Shown: positions 1 through 8,363 of the stretch, piece after piece
Numbering within the stretch: position 1 is the first letter of the stretch
Layout of the letters: each line of letters starts with the position of its first letter
DNA from: a virus
Virus record (IMG/VR): IMGVR_UViG_3300003321_000079
Location: 1-27,581 of that record
Direction: 5' to 3' (one strand)
Length of the DNA stretch: 27,581 bases
Notes under the pieces: model-generated
Told to the model about the DNA's origin: nothing
Databases searched by the model: none
Seen by the model: the letters and a program-made list of their open reading frames with translations, nothing else
Made by a program: the position numbers and the translations under genes

Positions 1-1164
1 ACCACCACCACCGCCACCACCGCCAGTGGAGTCTTTACCTCCACCACCCCCACCGTAAGCAGTGAGCAGAGAACCAAAGGTTGAGTTACCACCGGCGTTA
101 CCAACCGAGTTGGCAGCGGTTTGCCCTACTCCACCGGCTCCGATGGTTACGGTTTCAGTAGAGCCTAACGCGCTAAGAGCAAGCCACCTTTCGGCATAAG
201 CACCACCACCACCGCCGCCTCCACCACCACCGCTGTTAGGCACCCCCCCACTACCACCACCGCCCCACAATTGAACAAGCACTCTCGCCGTCGATCCATA
301 ACCAGCTGGCTTATTCCAGGTGTTCGAAGACGTAAACGTTTGAACGTTGGGCGCTTTGGAGACAATCGGAGAGCCATCGACTTTGATGTAACTGAGAACC
401 TTCCAGTTACCTGAACCTAACGACTCACATATCGCTACGTCACCATTAGCCGTGGTGATGTTTGCCGATCCTGGAAGTTGGAGAGATGTGGAGTTGTGGG
501 TAAGAGTTAAGGCCCCCGTGAATCTAACGAATCGAATCGTTCCGGCTTGTACGGTGCCGAAACCGGTGATCGTCGTGGTTCCGGTTACGTCTACACAGTT
601 ACCCGTCGCCGCACCGATATCCGTGGTTGTCGCCGAAGCAATGTCATTGCCTTTGGCGAAATTGATTACCGCTCCACTTAACGACTTGTTGCCGGTGATC
701 GTTTCGTTACCAGCAAGGTGAAGGAGTAGAGAATCGAGGGAGGAATTACCGCTTCTAATTGCTTCTACAGGGATGGGGTAATTCGAAGGTCGGGGGCCTA
801 ATGCGACAGCGGAGAGTGATGCTGATAGGTTTCCGCTATCTAGAGAAACGGTGACTGTGGTTACTGATCCGTAAACACTCGAAACCACATATCCGTACAG
901 CGTTCCTGAGTCGGTACATCGGATTGCGGTTTTGGCGACGTAGAAGGCGGTTTGGTCACCTGGGACGGTAAAAGTGGTGTTTCCAGTGCGAGTGGGAGTG
1001 TGTCCTAGGTCTCTAAATTCAACGTTTTCGTACCAAGACCTCACATCGGCCATTAAGGCCCGGGCACTATCGTTTACCGTTGCTGGAGATTGGTTTTCTG
1101 CGAAGTTTATTGATCCCACGGACGCGTTATTAGCGGCCGTAGTGGACCAGCTTTTTAATGCCAT
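1..1164 (-). CDS. Tail fibre protein with glycine-rich adhesin domain (C-terminus beyond window)
   Basis: The reading frame is open from an ATG at 1164 to the window edge (388 codons), so the C-terminus is missing. Residues 19-45 carry the signature seen at the N-terminus of many phage tail fibres (INFAENQSPATVNDSARALM), which usually attaches the fibre to the virion. A beta-rich middle with repeated TITG-type turns follows. From about residue 275 there is a glycine-rich module beginning TFTSSNTWNKPAGYGS and continuing VLVQLWGGGGSGG, then long glycine runs; this matches the Gly-rich receptor-binding domains of phage adhesins. GGGAG lies a few bases before the ATG and decides the start, although the frame stays open upstream. 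Inferred role: host receptor recognition. It is the last gene of the visible late operon. Confidence 0.85.
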   Translation of the reverse strand, partial: MALKSWSTTAANNASVGSINFAENQSPATVNDSARALMADVRSWYENVEFRDLGHTPTRTGNTTFTVPGDQTAFYVAKTAIRCTDSGTLYGYVVSSVYGSVTTVTVSLDSGNLSASLSAVALGPRPSNYPIPVEAIRSGNSSLDSLLLHLAGNETITGNKSLSGAVINFAKGNDIASATTTDIGAATGNCVDVTGTTTITGFGTVQAGTIRFVRFTGALTLTHNSTSLQLPGSANITTANGDVAICESLGSGNWKVLSYIKVDGSPIVSKAPNVQTFTSSNTWNKPAGYGSTARVLVQLWGGGGSGGVPNSGGGGGGGGGGAYAERWLALSALGSTETVTIGAGGVGQTAANSVGNAGGNSTFGSLLTAYGGGGGGKDSTGGGGGGGG

Positions 1165-1199
1165 AGCTGTCTCCCGACAGTGTTTGCTAAAATGAAGGC

Positions 1200-1349
1200 A
1201 TGGAAATAGCCCTGACCGCATTTCTGCGACCATTCGTACTCGTCGTGCTTTTCTTGGTGATCGGTTATCCGACCAGACGAGCCTGCGAGAAGTGGTTCCC
1301 GCCGGGTAAAGTCAAAAACTTACTGCTGCGAAAAGTAGGTAGGCGCTAG
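1200..1349 (+). CDS. Possible small single-pass membrane protein on the opposite strand (49 aa)
   Basis: A 50-codon ATG-to-TAG frame lies in the gap between the 411-aa ejection gene and the tail fibre gene, on the opposite strand to everything else. The product starts MEIALTAFLRP, has a hydrophobic segment at about residues 11-23 (FVLVVLFLVIGY), then a basic tail with KWFPPGKVKNLLLRK and ends RR. This resembles small phage membrane proteins with one membrane span and a positive cytoplasmic tail. The last 30 bases overlap the end of the 411-aa gene antisense. No convincing ribosome binding site is seen (an AAGG is too close to the ATG) and no obvious promoter, so expression is uncertain. Confidence 0.4.
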   Translation: MEIALTAFLRPFVLVVLFLVIGYPTRRACEKWFPPGKVKNLLLRKVGRR

Positions 1350-2555
1350 AAGTCCAAGCGTCGGAGGGAGTGCTTCGTTTTTGAGAAGCCCCATGTTTGC
1401 TACTTTCGAAAGTACCGCACGCTGTACCGCTGGGTTCTTGGAAAGATTAATCATCGATCGGAGTGCTGGACGCAGAACGAGACCGGTCGCAGCGCCACCA
1501 ATAGTTCCAAGACCAGGGAATAATGCGCTTCCTATTGCTCCACCGACCGCAGCGGGACCGTATCGAAGCAATCTCGCCTTGATCTGATTTTTTATTTCCT
1601 GACCGCTTAGTTTCTGTGCGGCTAATTCCGACGCTCGTTGTGCCTCAGTATCAATCGCTTCTCTATACGCTTGAGCGGTTGAATTCTTTAGTGCAGCGGC
1701 GGGAAGGAGTTTTTCAGCGGCTTTAGAAGCAAGTTCTTTTTCCAATTCCGCAGCAACTTGTGCTTCTTCTGGAGTGAGATTTCTAAACGCTTTCAGCTCT
1801 CTCAAATGTTCAAGCTGTTTATAGGCATTTTGAGCGGCATTACCTGCGGCGCTTCTTGCACTAGCAGTATCAGCCGCCGCTTGCTGTGCGGCTTTTTCCG
1901 CAACGCTGCTTTCAATGTTGAGTACTCTTTTAGCAGCACCCGTTACAGCCTTACCCGCAACCTGTCCGGCTCCCTGGCCTAATAGACCGGTAGCAACACC
2001 GACACCCGTATTTTTAAGTCGGCTATCACCAGTGCCTACCGGTTCAAGCGCACCAATCAAACCGCCTGCGACGCCTGCGCCGACATATCCATTCAGTCCT
2101 GGAATCAACAAAGCCGGAGCGGTAAGCCCAGCCATACCTATTCCTTTACCAGCCGCACCCCAACCTCCAAGTCCTGATTGGATTTGCTTCATCTCATCAG
2201 CTCTGGCCGTCAATTCTTTTTGATTATCTTCACTGCCAAAGATTTGTTGAGCGGAGAGGGCAATACTCGGAAGCGTCGAACCAAACCCCGTCCAGAGTTT
2301 TTGAGCAGCGTTCATATCGCTCGCTGCCATCTTCGCCGCTTCTGCTGTCGTTGCGGCGTTTACTTTGGGAGCTTGTCCTGATTTACGATATTGAACAAGC
2401 GCGCGTTTTTCTTCAGGTGTGAGAGACGTCCAGTCTGTCCGTTCTTTTTGAAGTAACGTATCGAGGTCAGTAACCGGTCCGTCTGAATCCCAATTGACTG
2501 CATTCGGATCAATATCAGTTGAATCCCACTTAACTTGAGATGGATCAATCGGCAT
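1320..2555 (-). CDS. Probable internal virion / DNA ejection protein (411 aa)
   Basis: This Ala/Gly-rich protein begins with a repeated aspartate-rich motif (VKWDSTDIDPNAVNWDSDG). It then has a hydrophobic Gly/Ala/Pro segment at about 135-175 (GLTAPALLIPGLNGYVGAG), a long alanine-rich helical stretch at 200-320, and a second glycine-zipper hydrophobic segment near 333-365 (FPGLGTIGGAATG). Alanine-rich helices with glycine-zipper membrane segments, placed between tail-hub and fibre genes, are typical of proteins ejected into the host envelope by short-tailed phages. Family identity is not recognised; the role is inferred from composition and position. It overlaps the upstream gene by 11 bases. 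Confidence 0.6.
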   Translation of the reverse strand: MPIDPSQVKWDSTDIDPNAVNWDSDGPVTDLDTLLQKERTDWTSLTPEEKRALVQYRKSGQAPKVNAATTAEAAKMAASDMNAAQKLWTGFGSTLPSIALSAQQIFGSEDNQKELTARADEMKQIQSGLGGWGAAGKGIGMAGLTAPALLIPGLNGYVGAGVAGGLIGALEPVGTGDSRLKNTGVGVATGLLGQGAGQVAGKAVTGAAKRVLNIESSVAEKAAQQAAADTASARSAAGNAAQNAYKQLEHLRELKAFRNLTPEEAQVAAELEKELASKAAEKLLPAAALKNSTAQAYREAIDTEAQRASELAAQKLSGQEIKNQIKARLLRYGPAAVGGAIGSALFPGLGTIGGAATGLVLRPALRSMINLSKNPAVQRAVLSKVANMGLLKNEALPPTLGLLAPTYFSQQ

Positions 2556-3738
2556 ATTCCACTGTCCCGTCGCTATATTTATTTACCCTACGTCCATTGA
2601 ATGTCCCGCTGTTAACAATCGTTTTTCCTGAATTGTCACCAGCCGCCTGTTGTCTGGCTCTCTTTTCTGCAAGGTCGAGATAGCTAAGAACTTCACCCCA
2701 TGCTTTTCTAGCATCATCTGCTGAGATTCTAGGATTGTTGGCTCTGGTGTAAGCGGCAGTGACTTTCTTTCCTTCTGCATCCGATAGGCTACCCATTCCT
2801 CGCATGCTCTTAATTGATACACCGAACGACTCGGCATCTAATTGTTCTCGACGAGCAGCGGCGTTTGCCGCATCCGTACCACGGATATAATTTGATGGAT
2901 CAATAACGCTATTCAATCCATAAATAGAATTAAATCCCTTATCTTTTAACAAACCCTGAACGTTCGTTCTGAGTTTGTTTATCTCGTCTAACTTCGTGCC
3001 AAGATTTACTTGTGCATCTGCCTGAGCGCCTCCGGCGACCTCTCCGGCTTTTTGTGCGCCTGCAAGTGTTGATTTACCAGTCGCTTCGTCTTTAAGAGTT
3101 GAAATTGGCGTCTTAGTTGGAAACGCACCTCGGCGAACGACATTAGGGACACCGGCAATACTTGAGATGTCGTAATTCTGACGCTTCATATCCAGGTAGC
3201 GAGCCTGATCGGCGGGAGGGAGGCTGTTGTAGTACTGCCATTCTCTTACCGACATAGGAGCCTCAGCGCCGACCCCTTTGATTTTCTCTAGTCCTCCGAG
3301 ACCCATTTTTGTGTAGTCACCACCAAGCCCAGCCATGTTTGCGTAGAAATCCTGGTAGGCATTGGGATCGCCACGATCAATGGCACCGACTAAACCAGTT
3401 CCAGGAGAAGGAGACGCGCCCATCGAAGGACCAGTGGCTTTGGAACCTACCAGTTCTGCGAGTTTCGCTTCTCTGGCCTTGGCAGCACTCGCATCGTCAA
3501 ACTGCTGTTTGACCATCTTGTTTTTAAGCAGCTCTTGGACGGATTGGTTTCGTCCATTCAAGGCATTCATTCCGGCATGACCAAATGCTTGGCCAAATGT
3601 CGTTCTAGTCGGTGATGGACCGCTGTTAGCAAGAAGTCCTAAACCAAGATTCAACAATGTCTGCTGGTTTAAGTTATTTTGTTCTTCGTCACTCAGAAGA
3701 CCGGCGGGGATTTGTCCGTTGAATAGGTTTTGGAACAT
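2545..3738 (-). CDS. Probable internal virion / ejection protein (397 aa)
   Basis: A soluble-looking protein whose N-terminal 60 residues read LSDEEQNNLNQQTLLNLGLGLLANSGPS then TTFGQAFGHAGMNAL, a pattern frequent in phage internal virion proteins encoded beside the tail hub. The rest is polar and helical, with a C-terminal basic part (KRARQQAAGDNSG) and a short beta end (GTFNGRRVNKYSDGTVEYAD). It starts one base from the stop of the 264-aa gene and ends inside the next gene, so the three genes form a tightly coupled set, as expected for proteins packaged together. No enzyme motif, such as a lysozyme or transglycosylase active site, was recognised. Confidence 0.6.
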   Translation of the reverse strand: MFQNLFNGQIPAGLLSDEEQNNLNQQTLLNLGLGLLANSGPSPTRTTFGQAFGHAGMNALNGRNQSVQELLKNKMVKQQFDDASAAKAREAKLAELVGSKATGPSMGASPSPGTGLVGAIDRGDPNAYQDFYANMAGLGGDYTKMGLGGLEKIKGVGAEAPMSVREWQYYNSLPPADQARYLDMKRQNYDISSIAGVPNVVRRGAFPTKTPISTLKDEATGKSTLAGAQKAGEVAGGAQADAQVNLGTKLDEINKLRTNVQGLLKDKGFNSIYGLNSVIDPSNYIRGTDAANAAARREQLDAESFGVSIKSMRGMGSLSDAEGKKVTAAYTRANNPRISADDARKAWGEVLSYLDLAEKRARQQAAGDNSGKTIVNSGTFNGRRVNKYSDGTVEYAD

Positions 3739-4532
3739 TAGAGTATCCCCAGGAGACCACCACCGATGGCTCCGATTCCAGTTCCGAGACCAGGGATAAC
3801 ACTACCCAGCTTCGCTCCCGCCAAAGCGCCTCCCAGCGCGCCCGCGGCGCGGTTCTGGTACATGGGTTGAGTAGAAGTGGAAGTCGAACCCGGATAAGCG
3901 CCCTGCAACATCTGGATATACTGATTCAGCCTATCGGACGGCTGGTTCTGATAGAAATTGAACCGATTTATATTCTCGTCAATACCTTTTTGGTTCTGGC
4001 CTTCGTATGCTCCACCGACGTTCGCTAGCTGCTGGTAGTCGTAGTAATCCTGATTAGCCAAACCAGGAGCCAATTGAGCGGCTTGCATCTGGTTGTTTCT
4101 TTCTTGGCCATACTGCGAGGCGAACGCGTCTGAAAGTGCTTGAGTCTTAGCTACATCAGCCAAACCACTACCACTCCTTCCAGCCCTGGCGAAATTAGAG
4201 TCCACCATCGGATTGATCTTTCTCGCCGCAGCGTCGAAGGCCGCGTTAAACCCTGGGCCTCCATAGAGATAGTCACCGTTCAACGTAGATTGGATGTTAT
4301 TTTGAGCAGCACGGTTTACATCTGAACCACCTAATGCTCGCTGCTGCTGGAGATTTAACGCTTGGATAGTCTGGGGAGAAAAGTCTGCGTACGTCTGGCC
4401 TGAATAATATTGAGGCGCGGCACCGTGGTATATATCACTTGCATCTCTGGCCGCGTCTTTTAGATACGGCTGTAGAAATTTCGGTGGCGCTACGGTTTGC
4501 GTAGTGGATTGCGCTGATTCGCCTTTTGCCAT
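3738..4532 (-). CDS. Probable ejection / internal virion protein with C-terminal glycine zipper (264 aa)
   Basis: The N-terminus is low-complexity and polar (AKGESAQSTTQTVAPPKFLQPYL). The body is rich in Gln, Asn, Ala and Tyr, including YYSGQTYADFSPQTIQALNLQ and ARAGRSGSGLADVAK. The last about 35 residues are a glycine-zipper hydrophobic segment (AAGALGGALAGAKLGSVIPG continuing GLGTGIGAIGGGLLGIL). Comparable proteins in short-tailed phages lie between tail and fibre genes and are thought to enter the host envelope with the DNA; here that is inferred from context and composition. It starts 8 bases after the GNAT-like gene, with AGGT before the ATG. Confidence 0.6.
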   Translation of the reverse strand: MAKGESAQSTTQTVAPPKFLQPYLKDAARDASDIYHGAAPQYYSGQTYADFSPQTIQALNLQQQRALGGSDVNRAAQNNIQSTLNGDYLYGGPGFNAAFDAAARKINPMVDSNFARAGRSGSGLADVAKTQALSDAFASQYGQERNNQMQAAQLAPGLANQDYYDYQQLANVGGAYEGQNQKGIDENINRFNFYQNQPSDRLNQYIQMLQGAYPGSTSTSTQPMYQNRAAGALGGALAGAKLGSVIPGLGTGIGAIGGGLLGIL

Positions 4533-4539
4533 AATTACC

Positions 4540-4974
4540 TCATAAAAGATTCTTCACTAAGACGTGATACATCACGTCATAGTCAGGGAGTTGTTTTCGA
4601 GCTAACCGACTCATGCCGGGGACAGCGTGAGTTTCAATCGACTGGCAATTCAACTGTCTTGCGTAGTCTTCGATGTCTTTTTCAAAATGCGACCAACTGG
4701 CGAATTGTTCACCAGCCAAAATTCGTACAAAGAGGGAGCGTTTGTTTTCCTGAGAGGAAACGAAAACGGTCAACGCACCTTTAATCTTTCCGTTTTCAGA
4801 GATAACGATGAGGATTTCCTGATTTCTCATCAGTCGCCCCCAGATAGTGTCCAGGGTGAACTCACCGTTACTTTTTTCGATTGCCTTTGAAATGATGGGA
4901 GCGACTTGGCTCCAAACCCTAGGCACGTCCCAAGGCTGCACCCAAAATATTTCGGGTGTTGATTCTTCCGTCAT
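4540..4974 (-). CDS. GNAT-like (acyl-CoA N-acyltransferase fold) phage protein (144 aa)
   Basis: A 144-residue protein with the alternating helix/strand pattern of the GNAT fold. A first part (IFWVQPWDVPRVWSQVAPII) is followed by a strand pair around EILIVISENGKIKGALTVFV, then a helix and strand ending RLARKQLPDYDVMYHVLVKNL. Small degenerate GNAT-like proteins of this length are common beside tail-hub and ejection genes in short-tailed phages, where their role is unknown and may be structural. A clear acetyl-CoA pyrophosphate loop (Q/RxxGxG/A) was not found, so catalysis is doubtful. It lies between the 113-aa virion-like gene and the ejection genes. Confidence 0.55.
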   Translation of the reverse strand: MTEESTPEIFWVQPWDVPRVWSQVAPIISKAIEKSNGEFTLDTIWGRLMRNQEILIVISENGKIKGALTVFVSSQENKRSLFVRILAGEQFASWSHFEKDIEDYARQLNCQSIETHAVPGMSRLARKQLPDYDVMYHVLVKNLL

Positions 4975-4977
4975 GAG

Positions 4978-5319
4978 TTAACCAATAACGATGTACTTGA
5001 AGGTTCTGTCGGTCTGGGCGTTGTTCGCGTGATTGATCGTCACGGTTTGATCGCCAGGAGTGCCGAAATAGACATTGGTAATCGCCGCCGCAGCATTAGC
5101 GGTCGTCGGCTGTAAAAGGATTACGCTGTCTTTACCGATACGAGAGTCGGTTAACGTCGTGGTGGTTGAATTCGCGGTTAGCGTCACTGAACCGGTATTA
5201 TTTAGTTTCCCGAGAAGTGCCCGATTCAAGGCGTCAGCGATTTTCCCTCTATGCTCTTTCTCGTTAACCCATGTTCTGGGGACATTTAACGTCCCTGGAC
5301 TGGTTGAATCCTGAGCCAC
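4978..5319 (-). CDS. Small beta-rich virion-associated protein, function unknown (113 aa)
   Basis: The N-terminal third is helical (NVPRTWVNEKEHRGKIADAL). The rest is Thr/Ala/Asn-rich and beta-like, with GSVTLTANSTTTTLTDSRIG, then SVILLQPTTANAAAAITNVY and a final strand TFKYIVIG. This resembles small phage proteins, encoded next to tail-hub genes, that repeat 'thr-rich strand, turn, strand' and probably form a trimeric beta structure. No specific family could be named. Its start shares one base with the stop of the tail-hub gene, so translation is likely coupled. It could be a fibre-tip or decoration component. Confidence 0.6.
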   Translation of the reverse strand: MAQDSTSPGTLNVPRTWVNEKEHRGKIADALNRALLGKLNNTGSVTLTANSTTTTLTDSRIGKDSVILLQPTTANAAAAITNVYFGTPGDQTVTINHANNAQTDRTFKYIVIG

Positions 5320-6779
5320 TACCTAGCCCCTACGCTTCGTACCTTTTCGTCTGGGATTTCAATTCCAATGGCATCTGTAAAATCACCCGTGACATCGACT
5401 CGATATCGGTGATAGCGAGAATTCACACGGACAGGACAAATACCGGAAGAATTTTCAGAAGCTACCGAACCCCATGAGACGGTAGAGGCTTGTGTTTCTC
5501 GCGTTCCAGGTGTAACGGTATGTGTTCCACCATCCACCAAAGGCAAGACTTCAGTGATTTCGGTTCGCCTAGACGGAACCGGCTGAAATTCACCTGTTTC
5601 GAACTCAGCGTCTAAAGCCGTTCCCGTGAAGTAACCTAATTTATGCGACGTATCGAAAGCGGCGAGGTTTAAAACACCACCCATCCACACTTTTGAATCG
5701 AGTGAAAACGGAATGGTGTCGAGATTCGTATAACCAATCGTGTCCAGGTCTTCGAGCGTGATACCTACCGATTGAGCTCTGACGATTAATTCATGATCAA
5801 ACTCGGCATAACTCCATTTCTGAGTCGCCCAGTTGTACATAATGACTTTATTAGGCGTTCCATCAGAACTTCCCGATCCTGGGTAAGACCAGATAACGAC
5901 TTTATCTTTTGGAAACGCAGCTCCGGTGATTCGATATAGGTAGTCGTCGTTTAAATCGGCGAGGAAGGTTTTGTCGACTTTATTTGCACCAATGGGCACA
6001 GATTGACCACCGGTGAACATGTAAAAACCGTCATCGGCGATGTAGAAAATCATATTGCCAACCGGAATTACTCCACCGGGAGCCAAGGCCCCTCGCGCTT
6101 CTTCGACTTGATCGAACTGAAAAACTATGGGAGAGCCGATATAGGTAATCAACCAAATCGCTCTTTCCTGGAAAACCACTCCTCGTTCACCACCGACGAT
6201 CTTTTGTACCCAACCGCCGTTGCCTTGGAGGTCTTGATAATCGGCTTGGGTAGAGGGGTCGACCGTCCAACTGGTTTCATCGTTAAACGCCGACCATCTG
6301 ACCCGATTAGGCATCGGCCCGTCAGTCGTGTCGTTGGTGTTTCCAACTACGACAAAATCACGGACTGAAGTGATATGCCTTGCCTTGGGAGCCGTCGCAG
6401 ACAGATCGGCGAATGTCGTTCCACCGATGTCGATAGTCTGAATATTGTTGTCGTAGTTGGTGGCGATACATTTATTGCCCCACTTTATGAACTCCCAATA
6501 CGAGTCCGTTGCACAGGCATAAGTCGAACCCGAAGCGTCTGTCATGGTCGTCCCAGACAACCGATAAAGCTTTGTCGCGTCTCCTGCGTATTGGGAAACA
6601 CTTCCTGCTGTGTCTACAGCTGTGAAAGCTCCGCGACAGTACGCACTTAATGCAGAACTGTAAGACGACAAACTTGGGAAAGGCTTGTAACTTTTTTCAT
6701 GAGGGATGGCGTTTTTCGCTGAACCGCTACTCCCAAAAGCCGGACTATCAGGCTCCCAGCTCCCGAACGGGATGATCAT
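5319..6779 (-). CDS. Tail hub / DNA stabilisation-like structural protein (486 aa)
   Basis: A long beta-rich protein without a signal peptide. It starts MIIPFGSWEPDSPAFGSSGS and contains repeated blade-like units, such as KWGNKCIATNYDNNIQTID and ERAIWLITYIGSPIVFQFDQ, with GMIFYIADDGFYMF-type strands in the middle. The length and beta-propeller-like repeats match the large tail-accessory or stabilisation proteins found next to head-tail adaptors in short-tailed phages (the role of P22 gp10); the family assignment is inferred. Its ATG overlaps the adaptor stop by 4 bases. It probably caps the portal-adaptor channel and anchors the fibres. Confidence 0.7.
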   Translation of the reverse strand: MIIPFGSWEPDSPAFGSSGSAKNAIPHEKSYKPFPSLSSYSSALSAYCRGAFTAVDTAGSVSQYAGDATKLYRLSGTTMTDASGSTYACATDSYWEFIKWGNKCIATNYDNNIQTIDIGGTTFADLSATAPKARHITSVRDFVVVGNTNDTTDGPMPNRVRWSAFNDETSWTVDPSTQADYQDLQGNGGWVQKIVGGERGVVFQERAIWLITYIGSPIVFQFDQVEEARGALAPGGVIPVGNMIFYIADDGFYMFTGGQSVPIGANKVDKTFLADLNDDYLYRITGAAFPKDKVVIWSYPGSGSSDGTPNKVIMYNWATQKWSYAEFDHELIVRAQSVGITLEDLDTIGYTNLDTIPFSLDSKVWMGGVLNLAAFDTSHKLGYFTGTALDAEFETGEFQPVPSRRTEITEVLPLVDGGTHTVTPGTRETQASTVSWGSVASENSSGICPVRVNSRYHRYRVDVTGDFTDAIGIEIPDEKVRSVGAR

Positions 6780-7393
6780 GAATAACTCGCCTTCGCCGTC
6801 AAAGGACTTCCTGAACGTTGTTCCTTCTTGTCTTCGTCTTCAATAGCAGACTTAGCTGCCTGATACTTAGCCTCCCATACAACCGTCCTCTCATCATTCT
6901 TCAGGAACGGTTCGGCTTCGCAAAGAGAAGCCCACAAGAGAATGTCAGGAGCGTTAGCGGTAAACCAATTGGTCGTATTCGAAGCAGATAACGAAGTCAA
7001 ACGAGCGTAGTAAATGCCCTTCACCGTGTAGTCAGAACTTGGGAAAGGCCCGAAGATAAAATTCGAACCTTCTCTCGCGATGAAAGTAGGTTTCCCCGTA
7101 GACGACCTAATGGGGTATTTTTCGTAGATATAATCTACGGTCTGACGTTGTAGTCTCACTACTGGTGAACCGTCGATATAAACAGATTTAATCTCTACGT
7201 AGTCACTTGGTACGGCTAACACACCACCCGACATCGCGCTGTTTAAAGCCGTCTCCATCGCTCGAATACGAAGTTCTCGATAAATACGTCTTTCACCGAG
7301 CATGATGAAATCGGGAACGTAAGAAGTTAGGTCGTCTCGGTTAAGCCAATTCGCTACGGCTGTTTGTAATTCACTGTACGACGTTATGCTCAT
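6776..7393 (-). CDS. Head-tail adaptor protein (205 aa)
   Basis: The sequence pattern is that of phage adaptor proteins: an N-terminal helical part (SYSELQTAVANWLNRDDL, then PDFIMLGERRIYRELRIR), a beta domain with the characteristic VPSDYVEIKSVYIDGSP and FIFGPFPSSDYTVKGIYYAR, and a C-terminal helix (WEAKYQAAKSAIEDEDK). Such proteins form the ring joining portal to tail hub. The start lies 23 bases inside the end of the aminotransferase gene, so this structural gene is translationally tied to the sugar cassette upstream. Its function is well supported by pattern and by position before the hub gene. Confidence 0.8.
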   Translation of the reverse strand: MSITSYSELQTAVANWLNRDDLTSYVPDFIMLGERRIYRELRIRAMETALNSAMSGGVLAVPSDYVEIKSVYIDGSPVVRLQRQTVDYIYEKYPIRSSTGKPTFIAREGSNFIFGPFPSSDYTVKGIYYARLTSLSASNTTNWFTANAPDILLWASLCEAEPFLKNDERTVVWEAKYQAAKSAIEDEDKKEQRSGSPLTAKASYS

Positions 7394-8363
7394 TGACTAT
7401 CTCTGATATTTTCTTTACGTCGTCCATGGATACATGCCTTCCCGTGGGGAGGCATAGACCGGTTTGATAGAGTCTTTCCGCCATCGGAAACTTTCCATCA
7501 GCTCTAAACGCTTGCTGGTAGGGAAGGATGGGAAAGACTCGTCGGGATTCGATTTTGTATTTAGCTAACTTGTCTTTAACCGCTTGTGGGTTGTCGACAT
7601 TGGCAACAAACACCCACTTGCCAAAACCAATCAGGTATTTCGAATATTCTTCAATGACCTTTTGTTTCAGGTCCTTGGTTTCATCAACGACATCCAACTG
7701 TGCCAACCCTAATGCCGCTTGCATGGCGGTCATTCGGTAGTTGAGTCCAGGTACTGAGAATTGATAGTTCTTGTCGAACCCACCGTTTCTAAAGGCTTCT
7801 GCTTGGGATAAATCCTTACCACACAACATTCCACCTTCGCCTGTCGTCATGTCCTTATTTGCAAAGAACGAGAAACAGGTGAAATCAGCGTGATGGTTTA
7901 ATACCCCCAACGCTTCACAAGAATCTTCAATAACAGGGATACCTAAGATCGTGACGTCTTCGGCCACTTCTCCGTAGAGATGGACAGAGATAATCGCCTT
8001 GGTGTTGTCTGTGACTGCGTTTAAGACATTGGCGACGGTTAGCAGTCCTTTTTCATCAGTGTCTACGTAAACCGGCTTTGCACCGACGGCTAGGACGACT
8101 GATGCACACGTGCCAAAAGAGATAGCCGGTAAAATGACTTCATCGCCTGGACCGACTTTCAAAGACAAGAGAGCTAGATGTAACGCCGCTGTACCACTTG
8201 AAACCGATAAAGAATCTTCCCCGACCCAGTGACTAAATTCTTTCTCGAACCTACCGACTATGGGAGACCGATAGGTCAACCATTCGTTGTCGATACACTC
8301 GATGAGATATTCTTTCTCTTTTCCTGAAAAATAAGGTTTGAAGAGCGGAATAGATGATTCCAA
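7371..8363 (-). CDS. DegT/DnrJ/EryC1-family PLP sugar aminotransferase (about 330 aa)
   Basis: This is the PLP-dependent family that aminates NDP-keto-sugars using glutamate or glutamine. Numbering from a TTG at 8363: the N-terminus has the family motif IPLFKPYFSG, then VSSGTAALHLAL (substrate/PLP phosphate region, about 54-65), VIEDSCEALG with the PLP-ring aspartate at about 147, and FFANKDMTTGEGGML with the Schiff-base lysine at about 170. The length is slightly short of the usual 360-390. The start is uncertain: TTG at 8363 has GGAG just upstream, while an ATG at 8423 has AAAGGGAG upstream but adds 20 residues unlike the family. Either way it overlaps the preceding gene by about 90 bases or more. 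It is the last cassette gene and probably makes an amino sugar donor. Confidence 0.88.
   Translation of the reverse strand: MESSIPLFKPYFSGKEKEYLIECIDNEWLTYRSPIVGRFEKEFSHWVGEDSLSVSSGTAALHLALLSLKVGPGDEVILPAISFGTCASVVLAVGAKPVYVDTDEKGLLTVANVLNAVTDNTKAIISVHLYGEVAEDVTILGIPVIEDSCEALGVLNHHADFTCFSFFANKDMTTGEGGMLCGKDLSQAEAFRNGGFDKNYQFSVPGLNYRMTAMQAALGLAQLDVVDETKDLKQKVIEEYSKYLIGFGKWVFVANVDNPQAVKDKLAKYKIESRRVFPILPYQQAFRADGKFPMAERLYQTGLCLPTGRHVSMDDVKKISEIVNEHNVVQ

Noticed and set aside
1-60. Repeat-rich start of the window as a microsatellite
   Set aside because: The ACC/GCC triplets encode the glycine runs of the fibre domain; no separate repeat element is implied.
1-400. Diversity-generating retroelement near the fibre gene
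   Set aside because: No reverse transcriptase or template repeat is in the window, and the fibre C-terminus, where a variable repeat would be, is missing.
165-721. Short frames on both strands in the first 0.7 kb
   Set aside because: They are shadow frames of the long tail-fibre reading frame that runs off the left edge.
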